Source: Treponema sp.
GTDB taxonomy: Bacteria; Spirochaetota; Spirochaetia; Treponematales; Treponemataceae
Direction of reading: 5' to 3'
Assembly (NCBI GenBank): GCA_017551705.1
Contig: JAFZLA010000066.1
Location: 1-64,000 of the forward strand
Length of the DNA: 64,000 nt
The position numbers were made by a program, and so were the translations under genes. The notes under the pieces are model-generated. The model had not been told where the DNA came from, searched no databases, and worked only from the letters and a program-made list of their open reading frames with translations. Each line of letters opens with the position of its first letter. Within the stretch, counting starts at the first letter, position 1. Positions 15,975 to 24,672 of this stretch are shown in pieces.

Positions 15975-18900
15975 TCGGCTTTGACAAGTGGGTGTTCATG
16001 CCGGCATCCAAACACTTTTGGATGTCTTCTTGGAAAGCGTTGGCTGTAAGGGCCACAATCGGTATTTCTTTGGCGTCGGTCCTTTCCATTTTGCGCAAAA
16101 GGCCGGCACTTTCGATTCCGCCCATAACAGGCATCATTACGTCCATCAAAACAAGGTCGTAGTAGCCTTCTTGGCTCTCTGAGAACTTGTCCAGCGCGAC
16201 CAAACCGTTCTCGGCAATCGTAACTTCCATGCCGTTCTTTTGCAGAACACGGCGGGAGATTTCTTGGTTGAGCGCGTTGTCTTCGACCAAAAGAATTTTC
16301 TTTCCGGTAAGGTCGATAAGTTCCTTTTCTTTCTTTTCTTCGACGGCAACATCTTCTCCGATGTTGGCCTCAAGAACTTCGATGTCAACGTAAATCTTAA
16401 AGGTTGTTCCTTCGCCGGGCGCGGAGTCGCACTTGATCGTTCCTCCCATAAGCTGCACAAGGTTGCTGACGATTGAAAGTCCAAGGCCGGTTCCCTGCTT
16501 GTTGATTGAGTTGACGTCTTGCGTAAAGGCCTCGAACATTACCTTTTGGAATTCCTTTGTCATGCCGCTTCCTGTGTCGCTTACAATAAGCTCCAAGCTG
16601 AGCGACTTGTCCGTCTTGGACATGACATTGGCCAAGAACTCTATGCGGCCCTGCGGCGGAGTGAACTTGGAGGCGTTGGACAAAAGGTTCATTACTACTT
16701 GCTGCAAGTGCATCTTGTCAACGTTGACAAAGTAGTTCATGTATTTTTTGGCGTCTTGGTTGCAGTAGAAATTAATTTGCTTGTTGTCGCAAAGGGCCGC
16801 CGCTTGGGTGCAAATAAATTCCAGCATTTCGCCAAGGCTTGCCCTTTCTTTGCGGATTTCCAACTTACCGCTTTCGATTTTGGCCATGTCAAGAATGTCG
16901 TTCAAAAGGCTGACCATGTACTTTGACGACGACTTGATTTTGCGCAAGTCTTCTTTTATAGCGTCAGGCTTGTCCAACTCGTCCTCGGCAAGCTCGGCGA
17001 TACCGATAACGCCGTTCATAGGAGTGCGCAAGTCGTGGCTCATTCGCGAAAGGAAGTCGCTCTTTGAGGCGTTGGCTTTTTCGGCCTGCTCGATGGCCTT
17101 TGAAAGCTTTTCGTTTTGCAGCTTTTCGAACAAGGTGATGTCGGTGATGTCGCGGCAAATAAAGACGATGATGTTTTGGTTTCCGTTCAAGAAGTAAGAG
17201 TGAACCTGCTTGATGGCTATGCGCAAGTTGTCGGTGATGATTTCGAACGTGCAGTTAGCCGCCTGCTTGTCCTTAAGCTTGACGGTCAAATACTTGAGGG
17301 CAAAGAAATCGGCGACGGAATCCTTATCCTTGGCGCTGATTACATCGCTCAACGTCTTGTCTATCATCGAGTAATAGTCAACTTCGTCATCCTCATCGGC
17401 AGGAAGCCAAGAAACATTTTTGGCGTGGTGGATAAAGTGGCAGTTTGCTGTTGCCAAGTCAAGCCAGAAAATGTATTCAACTTCCTCGTCCAAAACGGAG
17501 TCTTTGGAAATCGACATAATCTTTGTGTTTGTGATGTCGCGCAAATAAATGTTGGCTTCGATGCAGTTTGTGTGCGGGTTTGACGTCAACTCAACGCTAA
17601 GCTTGAACCAGCGGATTATTCCGTTCTTGAACTCGTAGTAAAAGTCCCAGTCCTTTGACCTGGTTCCATTCATGAACATCGTGAGCAATTCTTTGCGGGT
17701 CAAGGCGCCCTTCAACGTTTCGTTTTGTCCATGCGTTGTGGCGATGCTTATGACGGCGTCCAACTCGTTGTCGGCTGTTGTGTCGGGCATCGAATGGTTC
17801 AATTCGGCCACGTTGACCATTCGTTCCATAATGACGTTGCTGGTCAAATTGAGGCGGGTGTAAGCCGGATACTCTTTGTTTACAAAAGAGCGGTAAGACA
17901 TTTCGCCTTCGTATTCCTCTTCGGCGCGCTTGCGGTTTGTAATGTCCATTGCGGTGGCGATGGCCTTTGTGACCTTGCCGCCTTTTTGCTCGATGATTTT
18001 ATAAACGATGTGCTTCCATCTGGTTGTGGTCAAATGGGTGTGGATGTCTTCTTGCAAAAGCGGCAAGTCGATAAAGACCGTTTCTTTTCCGCCTTTCAAT
18101 TCGTTGATCATTTCGTTGTATTTTTCCAAATACTCTTCGGGAATGATGCCGCTGTCTATCCAACCTTGCGCGATGTCGCCGGTATAAGAAACGTCTCCGT
18201 CATCGTCGTCGTCAAGAAAAATCGCGTCCTCGTCGCGGTCAAAATAGCACTCCCAAAAGAGCGCGTCGCTCTGACTGATAATGGCGTTGAGCTTTGACCG
18301 CTCCTCGTCAAGCTGCTCGTCCATCGCCTTGAATTGGTTGATGAACAATGAGGCCAAAATCGAAATCGCCACGACGAGCAAGAAGCAAATCACCAAAGCG
18401 GCGACAAAACGATTGCGGCCGTCAATCAATTCCTGCTTGTCATTTAAATAAATTGTTTTTGCGTTGAGCGAGCTTTTAGTGATGTTGAACCGTTTCATTT
18501 GGTCAATGTCAAAGTAGTAGCTTGGATCAACAGGCTGGCTTGAGCCAAACGTGTTGGACATGATTCTGTAAACGCCAAGATTCTTAAAAATCATGCTGCC
18601 GGCTTTGCAAATTCTTTCTATCGAAACAAAGTAGCCGCCCAAAACGCCTTTGCCAAAATTTATGTCATGACATACAAAAATAGGATTGTCGCAATTTGAA
18701 GCGATGGCTTCCAACGCTTCCTCCGCCTTAACCGGAAACTGGTTCATCTCAAAAGCGGAAGGCAAGAAAAGAATCGAACACTTGTCCAAACCAGAAGCGT
18801 ACAGCTTTAGTTCGTCCACGCTCATTCCGCCGATATTCTTGAACTCCGAATCTATGTCGAACTTATAATCCAAGTTTCTCAGCGTTTCTTTTTGTTCGTC

Positions 18901-19428
18901 CGAACATCCCACGAACAATATTTTTTTGCGGCGTGGGAACAAAGAATTGATAAGCTTGATGTTCTCTTCCACATAAGGAGTGTCCATGACGATATGGGCC
19001 CTGACCATAAGCATGGCTTCGTTGAGCTCGCGACCCTTGGACATTCCCAAAACCAAAACCGGAATGCCCCTAAAATATGCATCTTGGTTGCGCTTTACAA
19101 ATTCCAAGGACAAAGGATCGGCGGCCACAACCAAGTCGATGGAAATGTCAGAAAGAAGGCGCTTGTAAATGTCGGCAAATTCGCTCAACTGTTTTTGGTC
19201 GTAAGAAACGCCATAATTAAAATATTGGTAGTAAAACTTGGAGTCTTCGGGAAAGGCCTTTGTGATTTGCTTTATTTGCTCAAGGCCCGCCGCGCTTTCC
19301 ATTTCGGAGCTGGACAAATACAATATGTTTTTTTTGTTGGATTCAGGGGAAAGTTCCGGCTTGGCCTGAATTAAGCATAGAGAAAAGACAAAAGTTAAGG
19401 CGAACAAAAATAATCGTTTAAAGCGCAT
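15907..19428 (-). CDS. Hybrid sensor histidine kinase with substrate-binding-protein-like sensor
   Basis: A 1,173-residue membrane kinase. Signal peptide (1-22), periplasmic domain (about 24-338) resembling ABC-type substrate-binding proteins of the PF04392 kind (two alpha/beta lobes, VVAADPLSLEF, PVLVLGMSKG), a membrane helix (about 340-364), PAS-type segments (about 385-770), a dimerisation/phosphoacceptor helix with SHDLRTPMNG (His about 798), an ATPase domain with GTGLGLSI, and a C-terminal receiver domain (KILLVEDNALNQ, phospho-Asp about 1095 in LVLMDVMMP, LSKPI). Ligand unknown, possibly a small solute. No separate response regulator or output gene is adjacent. Its own promoter (19440-19468) leaves only about 5 nt of leader. 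The 3' end overlaps the convergent barrel-lipoprotein gene by 68 nt. Confidence 0.88.
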   Translation of the reverse strand: MRFKRLFLFALTFVFSLCLIQAKPELSPESNKKNILYLSSSEMESAAGLEQIKQITKAFPEDSKFYYQYFNYGVSYDQKQLSEFADIYKRLLSDISIDLVVAADPLSLEFVKRNQDAYFRGIPVLVLGMSKGRELNEAMLMVRAHIVMDTPYVEENIKLINSLFPRRKKILFVGCSDEQKETLRNLDYKFDIDSEFKNIGGMSVDELKLYASGLDKCSILFLPSAFEMNQFPVKAEEALEAIASNCDNPIFVCHDINFGKGVLGGYFVSIERICKAGSMIFKNLGVYRIMSNTFGSSQPVDPSYYFDIDQMKRFNITKSSLNAKTIYLNDKQELIDGRNRFVAALVICFLLVVAISILASLFINQFKAMDEQLDEERSKLNAIISQSDALFWECYFDRDEDAIFLDDDDDGDVSYTGDIAQGWIDSGIIPEEYLEKYNEMINELKGGKETVFIDLPLLQEDIHTHLTTTRWKHIVYKIIEQKGGKVTKAIATAMDITNRKRAEEEYEGEMSYRSFVNKEYPAYTRLNLTSNVIMERMVNVAELNHSMPDTTADNELDAVISIATTHGQNETLKGALTRKELLTMFMNGTRSKDWDFYYEFKNGIIRWFKLSVELTSNPHTNCIEANIYLRDITNTKIMSISKDSVLDEEVEYIFWLDLATANCHFIHHAKNVSWLPADEDDEVDYYSMIDKTLSDVISAKDKDSVADFFALKYLTVKLKDKQAANCTFEIITDNLRIAIKQVHSYFLNGNQNIIVFICRDITDITLFEKLQNEKLSKAIEQAEKANASKSDFLSRMSHDLRTPMNGVIGIAELAEDELDKPDAIKEDLRKIKSSSKYMVSLLNDILDMAKIESGKLEIRKERASLGEMLEFICTQAAALCDNKQINFYCNQDAKKYMNYFVNVDKMHLQQVVMNLLSNASKFTPPQGRIEFLANVMSKTDKSLSLELIVSDTGSGMTKEFQKVMFEAFTQDVNSINKQGTGLGLSIVSNLVQLMGGTIKCDSAPGEGTTFKIYVDIEVLEANIGEDVAVEEKKEKELIDLTGKKILLVEDNALNQEISRRVLQKNGMEVTIAENGLVALDKFSESQEGYYDLVLMDVMMPVMGGIESAGLLRKMERTDAKEIPIVALTANAFQEDIQKCLDAGMNTHLSKPINPTLLIQTISDLISQHQKSLA

Positions 19429-19439
19429 TTATCTCTACT

Positions 19440-19468
19440 ATTATAGCGCGAGTGCGCAAAAAAATCAA
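19440..19468 (-). promoter_or_regulatory. Promoter of the hybrid kinase gene
   Basis: Minus strand: TTGATT (19468-19463), 17 bp, TATAAT (19445-19440), preceded directly by GCGC. Predicted start near 19433, five bases before the ATG, so there is no room for a ribosome-binding site. Confidence 0.7.
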
Positions 19469-19475
19469 ACTTTTT

Positions 19476-20405
19476 TCACTTTAAAATTAGGTTGAAAACC
19501 GAGGAATGGCTGTAGGTCAGGGGGTCGGATTGCATGTAAAAAATGGTTCCGTCCTTGGGCGAAACTATGGGGCTAATCACCTCGTCGGTGTAAGGGTCGC
19601 GGATTTCGGCCAATAAGTCGCCCGCGCTAACCTCAAAGCCCACCTTGACTTTTGGGGCAAAAAAGCCCGCGCTCGGAGCCCGCAAGGCCATCAAATCTGT
19701 GCTTGAGTTTATAATTTTTGTCTCGTAGCCGCCGGGAATGTCGGTTGTGATGACGCCTTTTGCCTTTAAAAACAGCAGGATGGAACGCATTACCGTGTGC
19801 GCCGAGTTTTTGTCGATGTAGTTTGTTGCGCTGGAATACAGGCTAAAGCCCTGCACGCCGTTTTTTTGCCAGTTGTAGTTGAGCGTGGTCTTTTCAAAGG
19901 CGCGGGCGCTGCGGATTTGCACATAGGGCATCTTAAAATCCTTGGCGCTTTGCTCGCAGTCCAACTCCGTCTTAAAAATCTTTATGTGCGGCATAAAGGT
20001 TCCGCTTATGTAATATGACGAAAGCTGGATTCCGTATTGATAGTCTTTTGTGGCTTGCAGGATTTTTCCCGCAAAGCGCTCGGTGCTGGCTCCGTCCACA
20101 TCTCCGGGGAACGAACGGTTTATGTCAAAATTGTTTATCGGCCAAAAGCGCTTGCGCGTGTTGAACGAATACGTGTTGGCGCAGGGAATCACAAGAATCT
20201 CATGGCCTTCCACCAACTCGCCGTCCGCTTCGATTTGCTTTAATCGGTTGACCAAACGCGCGGCGATGAACTGCTGCTGGTATTCGTTTCCACGCATTGG
20301 GCCCACGACGCAAACAGATTTTTTTCCGCTTCCAAAAACAAAGCCGCGGACGCGGTAGTTGTCGCGGTAAAGGGCCGGCGAATCGATGACGCTAATTTCC
20401 TTCAT
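19476..20405 (-). CDS. AstE/AspA-like protein with degenerate zinc site
   Basis: A 309-residue member of the succinylglutamate desuccinylase/aspartoacylase family (M14-type zinc fold). It keeps the family backbone, including DINRSFPG (94-101) and a C-terminal biotinyl-lipoyl-like beta domain. The zinc-binding motif reads MRGNEY: the His of HGxE is Arg38 (Glu41 kept), and the later zinc His is Ser129 in IQLSSYY. Its upstream paralogue keeps all three ligands. It overlaps that gene by 14 nt. A non-catalytic partner or ligand-binding role is likely, perhaps in a heteromer with the active copy. Last gene of the operon starting at 22259. Confidence 0.75.
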   Translation of the reverse strand: MKEISVIDSPALYRDNYRVRGFVFGSGKKSVCVVGPMRGNEYQQQFIAARLVNRLKQIEADGELVEGHEILVIPCANTYSFNTRKRFWPINNFDINRSFPGDVDGASTERFAGKILQATKDYQYGIQLSSYYISGTFMPHIKIFKTELDCEQSAKDFKMPYVQIRSARAFEKTTLNYNWQKNGVQGFSLYSSATNYIDKNSAHTVMRSILLFLKAKGVITTDIPGGYETKIINSSTDLMALRAPSAGFFAPKVKVGFEVSAGDLLAEIRDPYTDEVISPIVSPKDGTIFYMQSDPLTYSHSSVFNLILK

Positions 20406-21321
20406 TCAAAAGCCTCCCTAATGTCGAGCCGATTTCTACGATTGGATATTCTCGCAGGGTGAACAAAAGCCCCGCGCAAGGCGCCTTGATTTGCGCCAAA
20501 ACTTTTCCTTCCAGGGGGCTGATGATTTGGCCAAGCAAGTCTCCTTTTTGAACCCGCTGGCCGCATTCAACTTTGCGCACAAAAAAGCCGGCCATTTTAG
20601 AAACCAGCGTGGTCATGTCGCTGGCTTGGTCGGAATAAACAGGCTGGCGCGGCGTGATTGTCGCTCCGGTCCACATTCCCATTTTGGCCAAGAGGCAAAA
20701 AATTCCGTCGGTCAACTGTTCGGCAAACTCGCTTGTGTAGCGCATGCCGATTCCCATGTCGATGACCGCGGCAGGCGTTCCGTTTTGGTTGAGCGTGTAA
20801 ACCAAAGAATTTTCTTGCACCGAACCGCTGTTGTGAATCCAAAGCAAGTCCATGTTCAAGAGTTTTGCGTTGTCAATAATTTTGTCTTTATACTCTGGCG
20901 GAATTCTAACTTGCGGAAGCTCGCGGATAAAAATGGAGCTTGCGTGAACGTCGAGGGCAAAGTCGGCGCCGCTTGCGTCCTCCAAAATTTTTGACGCGAT
21001 GTATTCGGTCATCGTTCCGTTTGTTTCGCCAGGGAACGTTCGGTTCATGTCCAAATCAAAGGCCGGAATGCCGCGCGTGATTGAATCGATTCCCAGCGGA
21101 TTGAGCGCCGGGTATATGTCAAGCGTTCCGTGAAAATCCTGCGGCCGCTCGTTGATTCTTTCTTGAACCTTGTAGCAAACCAGCTGGCCTTCCAACTCGT
21201 CGCCATGAATGCCGGTTAGCAGGCAAAAGCGCTTGTCGCTCCCCGATCCCTTGATTGTGTTCTTTTTTACAGTGAGCTTTTCGTCCACCGGAAGATCAAC
21301 GCTCGCTACAACCGTCACCAT
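20392..21321 (-). CDS. AstE/AspA-family zinc deacylase, intact
   Basis: A 309-residue protein of the succinylglutamate desuccinylase/aspartoacylase family, which hydrolyses N-acyl amino acids. Zinc ligands are visible as His39 and Glu42 (GIHGDE) and His126 (LDVHASS). DMNRTFPG (91-98) carries the substrate-binding Asn-Arg. The C-terminal part (about 235-309) is the small beta domain of the family, with a PVYSDQ...GFFVRKVECGQRVQKGDLLG stretch. The exact acyl-amino-acid substrate is unknown. The gene overlaps the PAP2 gene upstream by 7 nt and the degenerate paralogue downstream by 14 nt, so all three are translated in step. Confidence 0.8.
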   Translation of the reverse strand: MVTVVASVDLPVDEKLTVKKNTIKGSGSDKRFCLLTGIHGDELEGQLVCYKVQERINERPQDFHGTLDIYPALNPLGIDSITRGIPAFDLDMNRTFPGETNGTMTEYIASKILEDASGADFALDVHASSIFIRELPQVRIPPEYKDKIIDNAKLLNMDLLWIHNSGSVQENSLVYTLNQNGTPAAVIDMGIGMRYTSEFAEQLTDGIFCLLAKMGMWTGATITPRQPVYSDQASDMTTLVSKMAGFFVRKVECGQRVQKGDLLGQIISPLEGKVLAQIKAPCAGLLFTLREYPIVEIGSTLGRLLNEGN

Positions 21322-22259
21322 TTTAACGCCCTTTCGATTTTAGTAAAGACAAGCGGCGCCAAATACGCGGCCGCAAACGAATACAAATAACCCTTTATAA
21401 ATTTTGCAAGGCGCTTGTCAAAATAATTTTTTGCAAGCGAATAAATGACAAGGTTTATGACAAGCCCAAAAATTGCTTCGACCGCGGCCCGCAAAATTCT
21501 TTGCTTGGCTCCGATTCCGTCGGTAGAAAATTTTACAAAGCGCTTTTCCAAAAACCAGGCGTGGATAAATCCCAGCGCGAACGAAAAGTCGAACATCGCG
21601 TCGTTTTGCATTCTCTTTGGGTCCACCAAAATGTTTCCGGCCGCGTCCAAGTCAACCGGATACGGCTTAAGCAAAGCAAAGGCGACCAGCGCCGCGATCA
21701 AAGCGTTCGCCGCGGCAAAAACAATTTTGTCGTTGCCTTCTTTTTTTTCCACAAAGGCCATCAACGCGGCCGTTGCAAGCAGCGCCAAAAATCCTTCGGC
21801 CACAGCGACCAAAACGTCTTGCGGCGTGTGGCAGCCCAAAAACATTCTGGTAAAGGCAATCGCGCAAATGTAAAGAATCAATACAACGGCAAGCAATTTA
21901 TTATGCTTGTATTGCTTTATCATTTGCATTGAGCAAGCCGAAGCCGCCGAGGCGTGGCCGCTAGGGAACGAATAGCCTGTGGCCGCCGCCAAAGAAATTT
22001 TTGTGGGAACGATTCTTGCGTCCCTTACCCAAGGCCTATAGACGCAAGCGGTGATTTTTACCAAAGCGTTAAGAGTCACGCAAATCGAATAGCAAAACAA
22101 CACATGGCAAAATTTCTTTTTGTCAACCATGACATAAAGCAAGCACATAAGCACGACCAAAAAAGGCGTTGTGTCCGACAGAACGGCCACAGCTGTTTCG
22201 ACAGCCGTTCCCGCCCGCATCCTTATGTCTTGAAGCCATAGCAAAAATTGCATATCCAT
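21315..22259 (-). CDS. PAP2-family membrane phosphatase
   Basis: A 314-residue integral membrane protein with about eight hydrophobic helices. The three-part PAP2 signature is complete: K-x6-RP (KITACVYRPW, about 68-77), PSGH (FPSGHASA, about 99-106) and SR-like x5-H-x3-D (FTRMFLGCHTPQD, about 138-150). Family members dephosphorylate lipid phosphates or undecaprenyl pyrophosphate. A C-terminal extension of about 140 residues with further helices is longer than the minimal family. No ribosome site is visible; a GATAAT box 8 nt upstream of the ATG suggests a nearly leaderless transcript. First gene of a three-gene overlapping operon. Confidence 0.85.
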   Translation of the reverse strand: MDMQFLLWLQDIRMRAGTAVETAVAVLSDTTPFLVVLMCLLYVMVDKKKFCHVLFCYSICVTLNALVKITACVYRPWVRDARIVPTKISLAAATGYSFPSGHASAASACSMQMIKQYKHNKLLAVVLILYICAIAFTRMFLGCHTPQDVLVAVAEGFLALLATAALMAFVEKKEGNDKIVFAAANALIAALVAFALLKPYPVDLDAAGNILVDPKRMQNDAMFDFSFALGFIHAWFLEKRFVKFSTDGIGAKQRILRAAVEAIFGLVINLVIYSLAKNYFDKRLAKFIKGYLYSFAAAYLAPLVFTKIERALKW

Positions 22260-22305
22260 ATTTTTATATTATCACATCGCGGATTGTTTTTCTAGCGCGC
22301 TAAAA

Positions 22306-22332
22306 CAAAAAAGCCGCCCTTGCAGGCGGCCT
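22306..22332 (-). terminator. Rho-independent terminator of the HU gene
   Basis: Minus strand: stem GGCCGCC/GGGCGGC-type around TGCAA followed by a run of six T. It lies about 27 bp beyond the HU stop. A further small inverted repeat, TTGCGAT/ATCGCAA (22342-22358), sits directly after the stop codon. Confidence 0.85.
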
Positions 22333-22358
22333 CTAATCAACTTGCGATGCTATCGCAA

Positions 22359-22643
22359 TTATTTTTTGGCTCCGTTGACCAAGTCCTTGAGCGCTTTTCC
22401 GGGCTTGAATTTGGGTGTCTTGGAAGCGGCGATCTTGATTGTCTCGCCAGTCTTGGGATTGCGTCCTGAGCGGGCGGCGCGCTTTGAAACGCCGAACGTT
22501 CCGAATCCAACCAAGGCAACTTCGTCGCCCTTCTTGAGCGCCTTTGAAATTACGTCAACGAATGTCTTTACAAAGGCTTCTGTGTCTTTCTTTGAAAGTG
22601 ACGCTTCCTTAGAGATGGCGTCAACAAGTTCTGTTTTGTTCAT
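22359..22643 (-). CDS. hup: HU-family DNA-binding protein
   Basis: A 94-residue nucleoid protein of the HU/IHF family: N-terminal [11 protein letters not shown] helices, the conserved GFGTF turn (about 47-51), the basic DNA-embracing arm with GRNPKTGE (about 61-68) and a C-terminal helix. It bends and compacts DNA as a dimer. It has its own promoter (22686-22715), a GGGGGA ribosome site and its own terminator. A copy of the dispersed repeat lies immediately upstream of its -35 box. Confidence 0.95.
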   Translation of the reverse strand: MNKTELVDAISKEASLSKKDTEAFVKTFVDVISKALKKGDEVALVGFGTFGVSKRAARSGRNPKTGETIKIAASKTPKFKPGKALKDLVNGAKK

Positions 22644-22685
22644 TTTTTCTTTCCCCCAAAAAAATGTTAAATAAGTTATAAATTT

Positions 22686-22715
22686 ATTTTACAAGAAAAC
22701 AAAATAATATGTCAA
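22686..22715 (-). promoter_or_regulatory. Promoter of the HU gene
   Basis: Minus strand: TTGACA (22715-22710), 18 bp, TAAAAT (22691-22686). The leader is about 35 nt with GGGGGA near the ATG. Confidence 0.75.
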
Positions 22716-22718
22716 GTG

Positions 22719-22789
22719 CCGCTCGTGTTGTCGAACGATTTTTTTTATTGTTGTTTCGAGCGGGATAACCGCGTCTTTCAGACGCTGCC
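22719..22789 (+). repeat. Dispersed two-hairpin intergenic repeat, copy B
   Basis: CCGCTCG (22719-22725) pairs with CGAGCGG (22757-22763); a second perfect stem GCGTC-TTTCA-GACGC follows (22771-22785). It sits between the divergent HU and YhbY promoters, touching the -35 of both. Related to 5922-5992 and 31529-31603. Confidence 0.75.
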
Positions 22790-22792
22790 ATG

Positions 22793-22821
22793 TTGTCCTA
22801 TTTTCAAAAGCGCGCTAGAAT
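22793..22821 (+). promoter_or_regulatory. Promoter giving a leaderless yhbY mRNA
   Basis: TTGTCC (22793-22798), 17 bp, TAGAAT (22816-22821), six bases, ATG at 22828. GCGC precedes the -10 box. The geometry is identical to the PilZ promoter at 6011-6039. Confidence 0.7.
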
Positions 22822-22827
22822 AGACCC

Positions 22828-23115
22828 ATGACTTCTTCACAAAGAAAAACATTGTCGTCCGCGGCCAGTAACCTCAACCCGCTTGTCATTGTCGGACAGG
22901 GCGGCTTGACCGACGGCGTCGTTCAAAAAATCGCAAAAGTAATCGACGACCACGAATTGATAAAAGTTAAGTTCAACGAATTCAAAGAAGAAAAAAAAGA
23001 ATTGACCGCGGACCTTTGCGCGCAAACCGGAGCCGAGCTTGTCCGCATCATCGGAAACGTCGCAATCCTTTACAAAGAATCAACCAATCCCGACAAGCGC
23101 AAACATTTGATCTAG
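22828..23115 (+). CDS. yhbY: YhbY-family CRM-domain RNA-binding protein
   Basis: A 95-residue CRM-domain protein: the family GxxG loop appears as GQGG (about 23-26) in NPLVIVGQGGLTDGVV, followed by the helix and strands IKVKFNEF and ELVRIIGNVAILYK. YhbY proteins bind pre-50S ribosomal particles and help ribosome assembly. There is no ribosome-binding site; translation probably starts from a leaderless transcript. It is convergent with glpK, 25 bp away, with no terminator seen between. Confidence 0.9.
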   Translation: MTSSQRKTLSSAASNLNPLVIVGQGGLTDGVVQKIAKVIDDHELIKVKFNEFKEEKKELTADLCAQTGAELVRIIGNVAILYKESTNPDKRKHLI

Positions 23116-23140
23116 CGCGCGGCATTTTTTGTTATTGAAT

Positions 23141-24649
23141 TTATTGCGCGGTTTCCCAGCGCTCGGCGCGGACGACAGCTTTTTTCCAGCCGGCAAGGGC
23201 TCGCGCGCGGTCGGCGTCGGCCATTGCGGGAACAAACTCGCGGTCGGATTGCCAAAACGAAAGTATCTCGTCTTTGCTTTTCCAAAAGCCAACGGCAAGT
23301 CCAGCCAAAAAAGCCGCGCCTGTCACGGTGGTCTCCGTGTTTTGCGGGCGGACGACTTTGGCGTTGAGCAAGTCCGCTTGTATTTGCATCAAGACGTTAG
23401 AGGCGGACGCGCCTCCGTCAACTTTTAGCGACGAAATTTTTATGCCGGAGTCGTCCTCCATGCATTTAAGGCTGTCGGTAACTTGAAAGGCAATCGCGTC
23501 AAGCGCGGCGCGGCAAATGTGGGCCTTGTTGGTTCCGCGCGTAAGTCCAACCAATATTCCGCGCGCGTAGGGGTCCCAATAGGGCGCTCCCAAACCGGTA
23601 AAGGCCGGAACCAGTATCGCTCCGTTTGAATCAGGAACGGTAGAAGCGAGCGCGTCGCACTCTTTGCTCGCGCTAATGATGTTCAGCTCGTCGCGCAGCC
23701 ATTTGACAACCGCTCCGCCCATAAAGATGCTGCCTTCAAGCGCGTACTCAACCTTTCCGCCAAGGCCAATCGCGATAGTTGTGAGCAATTTGTTTTTAGA
23801 AAGAACGGCCTTGCTTCCTGTGTTCATAAGCAAAAAGCAGCCTGTTCCGTAAGTGTTCTTTGCCTCGCCCGCGTTGAAGCAGCCCTGGCCAAAAAGCGCG
23901 GACTGCTGGTCTCCGATTGCCGACGCGATCGGAACTTCAAAGCCGCAAACGTCCTTGTCGGTCGTTGCGTAAATTCCGCTTGAGTCGACCACGCGGGGCA
24001 AAATGTTTTTGGGAATGTTAAGGATATGCAAAAGGCTCTGGTCCCATTCAAGCGTGTGAATGTTAAAGAGCATCGTGCGGCTTGCGTTGGTATAGTCGGT
24101 GACGTGAGCCTTGCCGCCGCTCATTTTCCAAATAAGCCAAGAGTCAATCGTTCCTGCAAGCACCTCGCCAGCCTCGCAGCGGGCGCGCAAGCCTGGGACG
24201 TTGTCCAACAGCCATTTGATTTTTGTTCCGGTAAAATAAGCGTCCGGGATAAGACCCGTCGCCTCGCGGATTTTTTCGCCGTAGCCTTGAACAATCAAGT
24301 CGTCGGCGATTTGCGCGGTGCGGCGGCATTGCCAGACAATCGCGGGGCAGACGGGCTTTCCTGTCGCGCGCTCCCACATCACCAGCGTCTCGCGCTGGTT
24401 TGTGATTCCAAGAGCGGCGATTTTTTGCCCCGCTTCTTCTTGGGCGATATTGGCCTTTTGGAGCGCGGCCTTTATCGTCTCAAGCTGCGTGTCAAAAATT
24501 TCTTGCGCGTCATGTTCAACCCAGCCCGGCTTGGGATAGTATTGCTTGAATTCTTTTTGCTCTACAGAGACCATCTTGCAGCGCTTGTCAAAGACCACCG
24601 CGCGGCAAGAGGTCGTTCCCTCGTCAAGGGCCAGGATGAATTGTTCCAC
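23141..24649 (-). CDS. glpK: Glycerol kinase
   Basis: A 502-residue FGGY-family kinase of usual GlpK length, phosphorylating glycerol to glycerol 3-phosphate with ATP. Visible signatures: the phosphate loop LDEGTTSCRAVVFD (about 8-21), NQRET (about 83-87), RTMLFNI (about 189-195), the catalytic-region GDQQSALFGQ, and the ATP-site GGASASNVLMQIQAD near 405-420. It starts with GTG, 23 bp after the cellobiose phosphorylase stop, with AGGT as a weak ribosome site. Pairing with a cellobiose phosphorylase is odd and suggests shared control rather than one pathway. Confidence 0.93.
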   Translation of the reverse strand: MEQFILALDEGTTSCRAVVFDKRCKMVSVEQKEFKQYYPKPGWVEHDAQEIFDTQLETIKAALQKANIAQEEAGQKIAALGITNQRETLVMWERATGKPVCPAIVWQCRRTAQIADDLIVQGYGEKIREATGLIPDAYFTGTKIKWLLDNVPGLRARCEAGEVLAGTIDSWLIWKMSGGKAHVTDYTNASRTMLFNIHTLEWDQSLLHILNIPKNILPRVVDSSGIYATTDKDVCGFEVPIASAIGDQQSALFGQGCFNAGEAKNTYGTGCFLLMNTGSKAVLSKNKLLTTIAIGLGGKVEYALEGSIFMGGAVVKWLRDELNIISASKECDALASTVPDSNGAILVPAFTGLGAPYWDPYARGILVGLTRGTNKAHICRAALDAIAFQVTDSLKCMEDDSGIKISSLKVDGGASASNVLMQIQADLLNAKVVRPQNTETTVTGAAFLAGLAVGFWKSKDEILSFWQSDREFVPAMADADRARALAGWKKAVVRAERWETAQ

Positions 24650-24672
24650 GCAAGAACCTGCCTGTGTCGCCG

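Noticed and set aside
19446-19475. A terminator between the AstE-like operon and the kinase gene
   Set aside because: Only a very short GCGC inverted repeat is present and the T-run lies before, not after it, in the minus direction.
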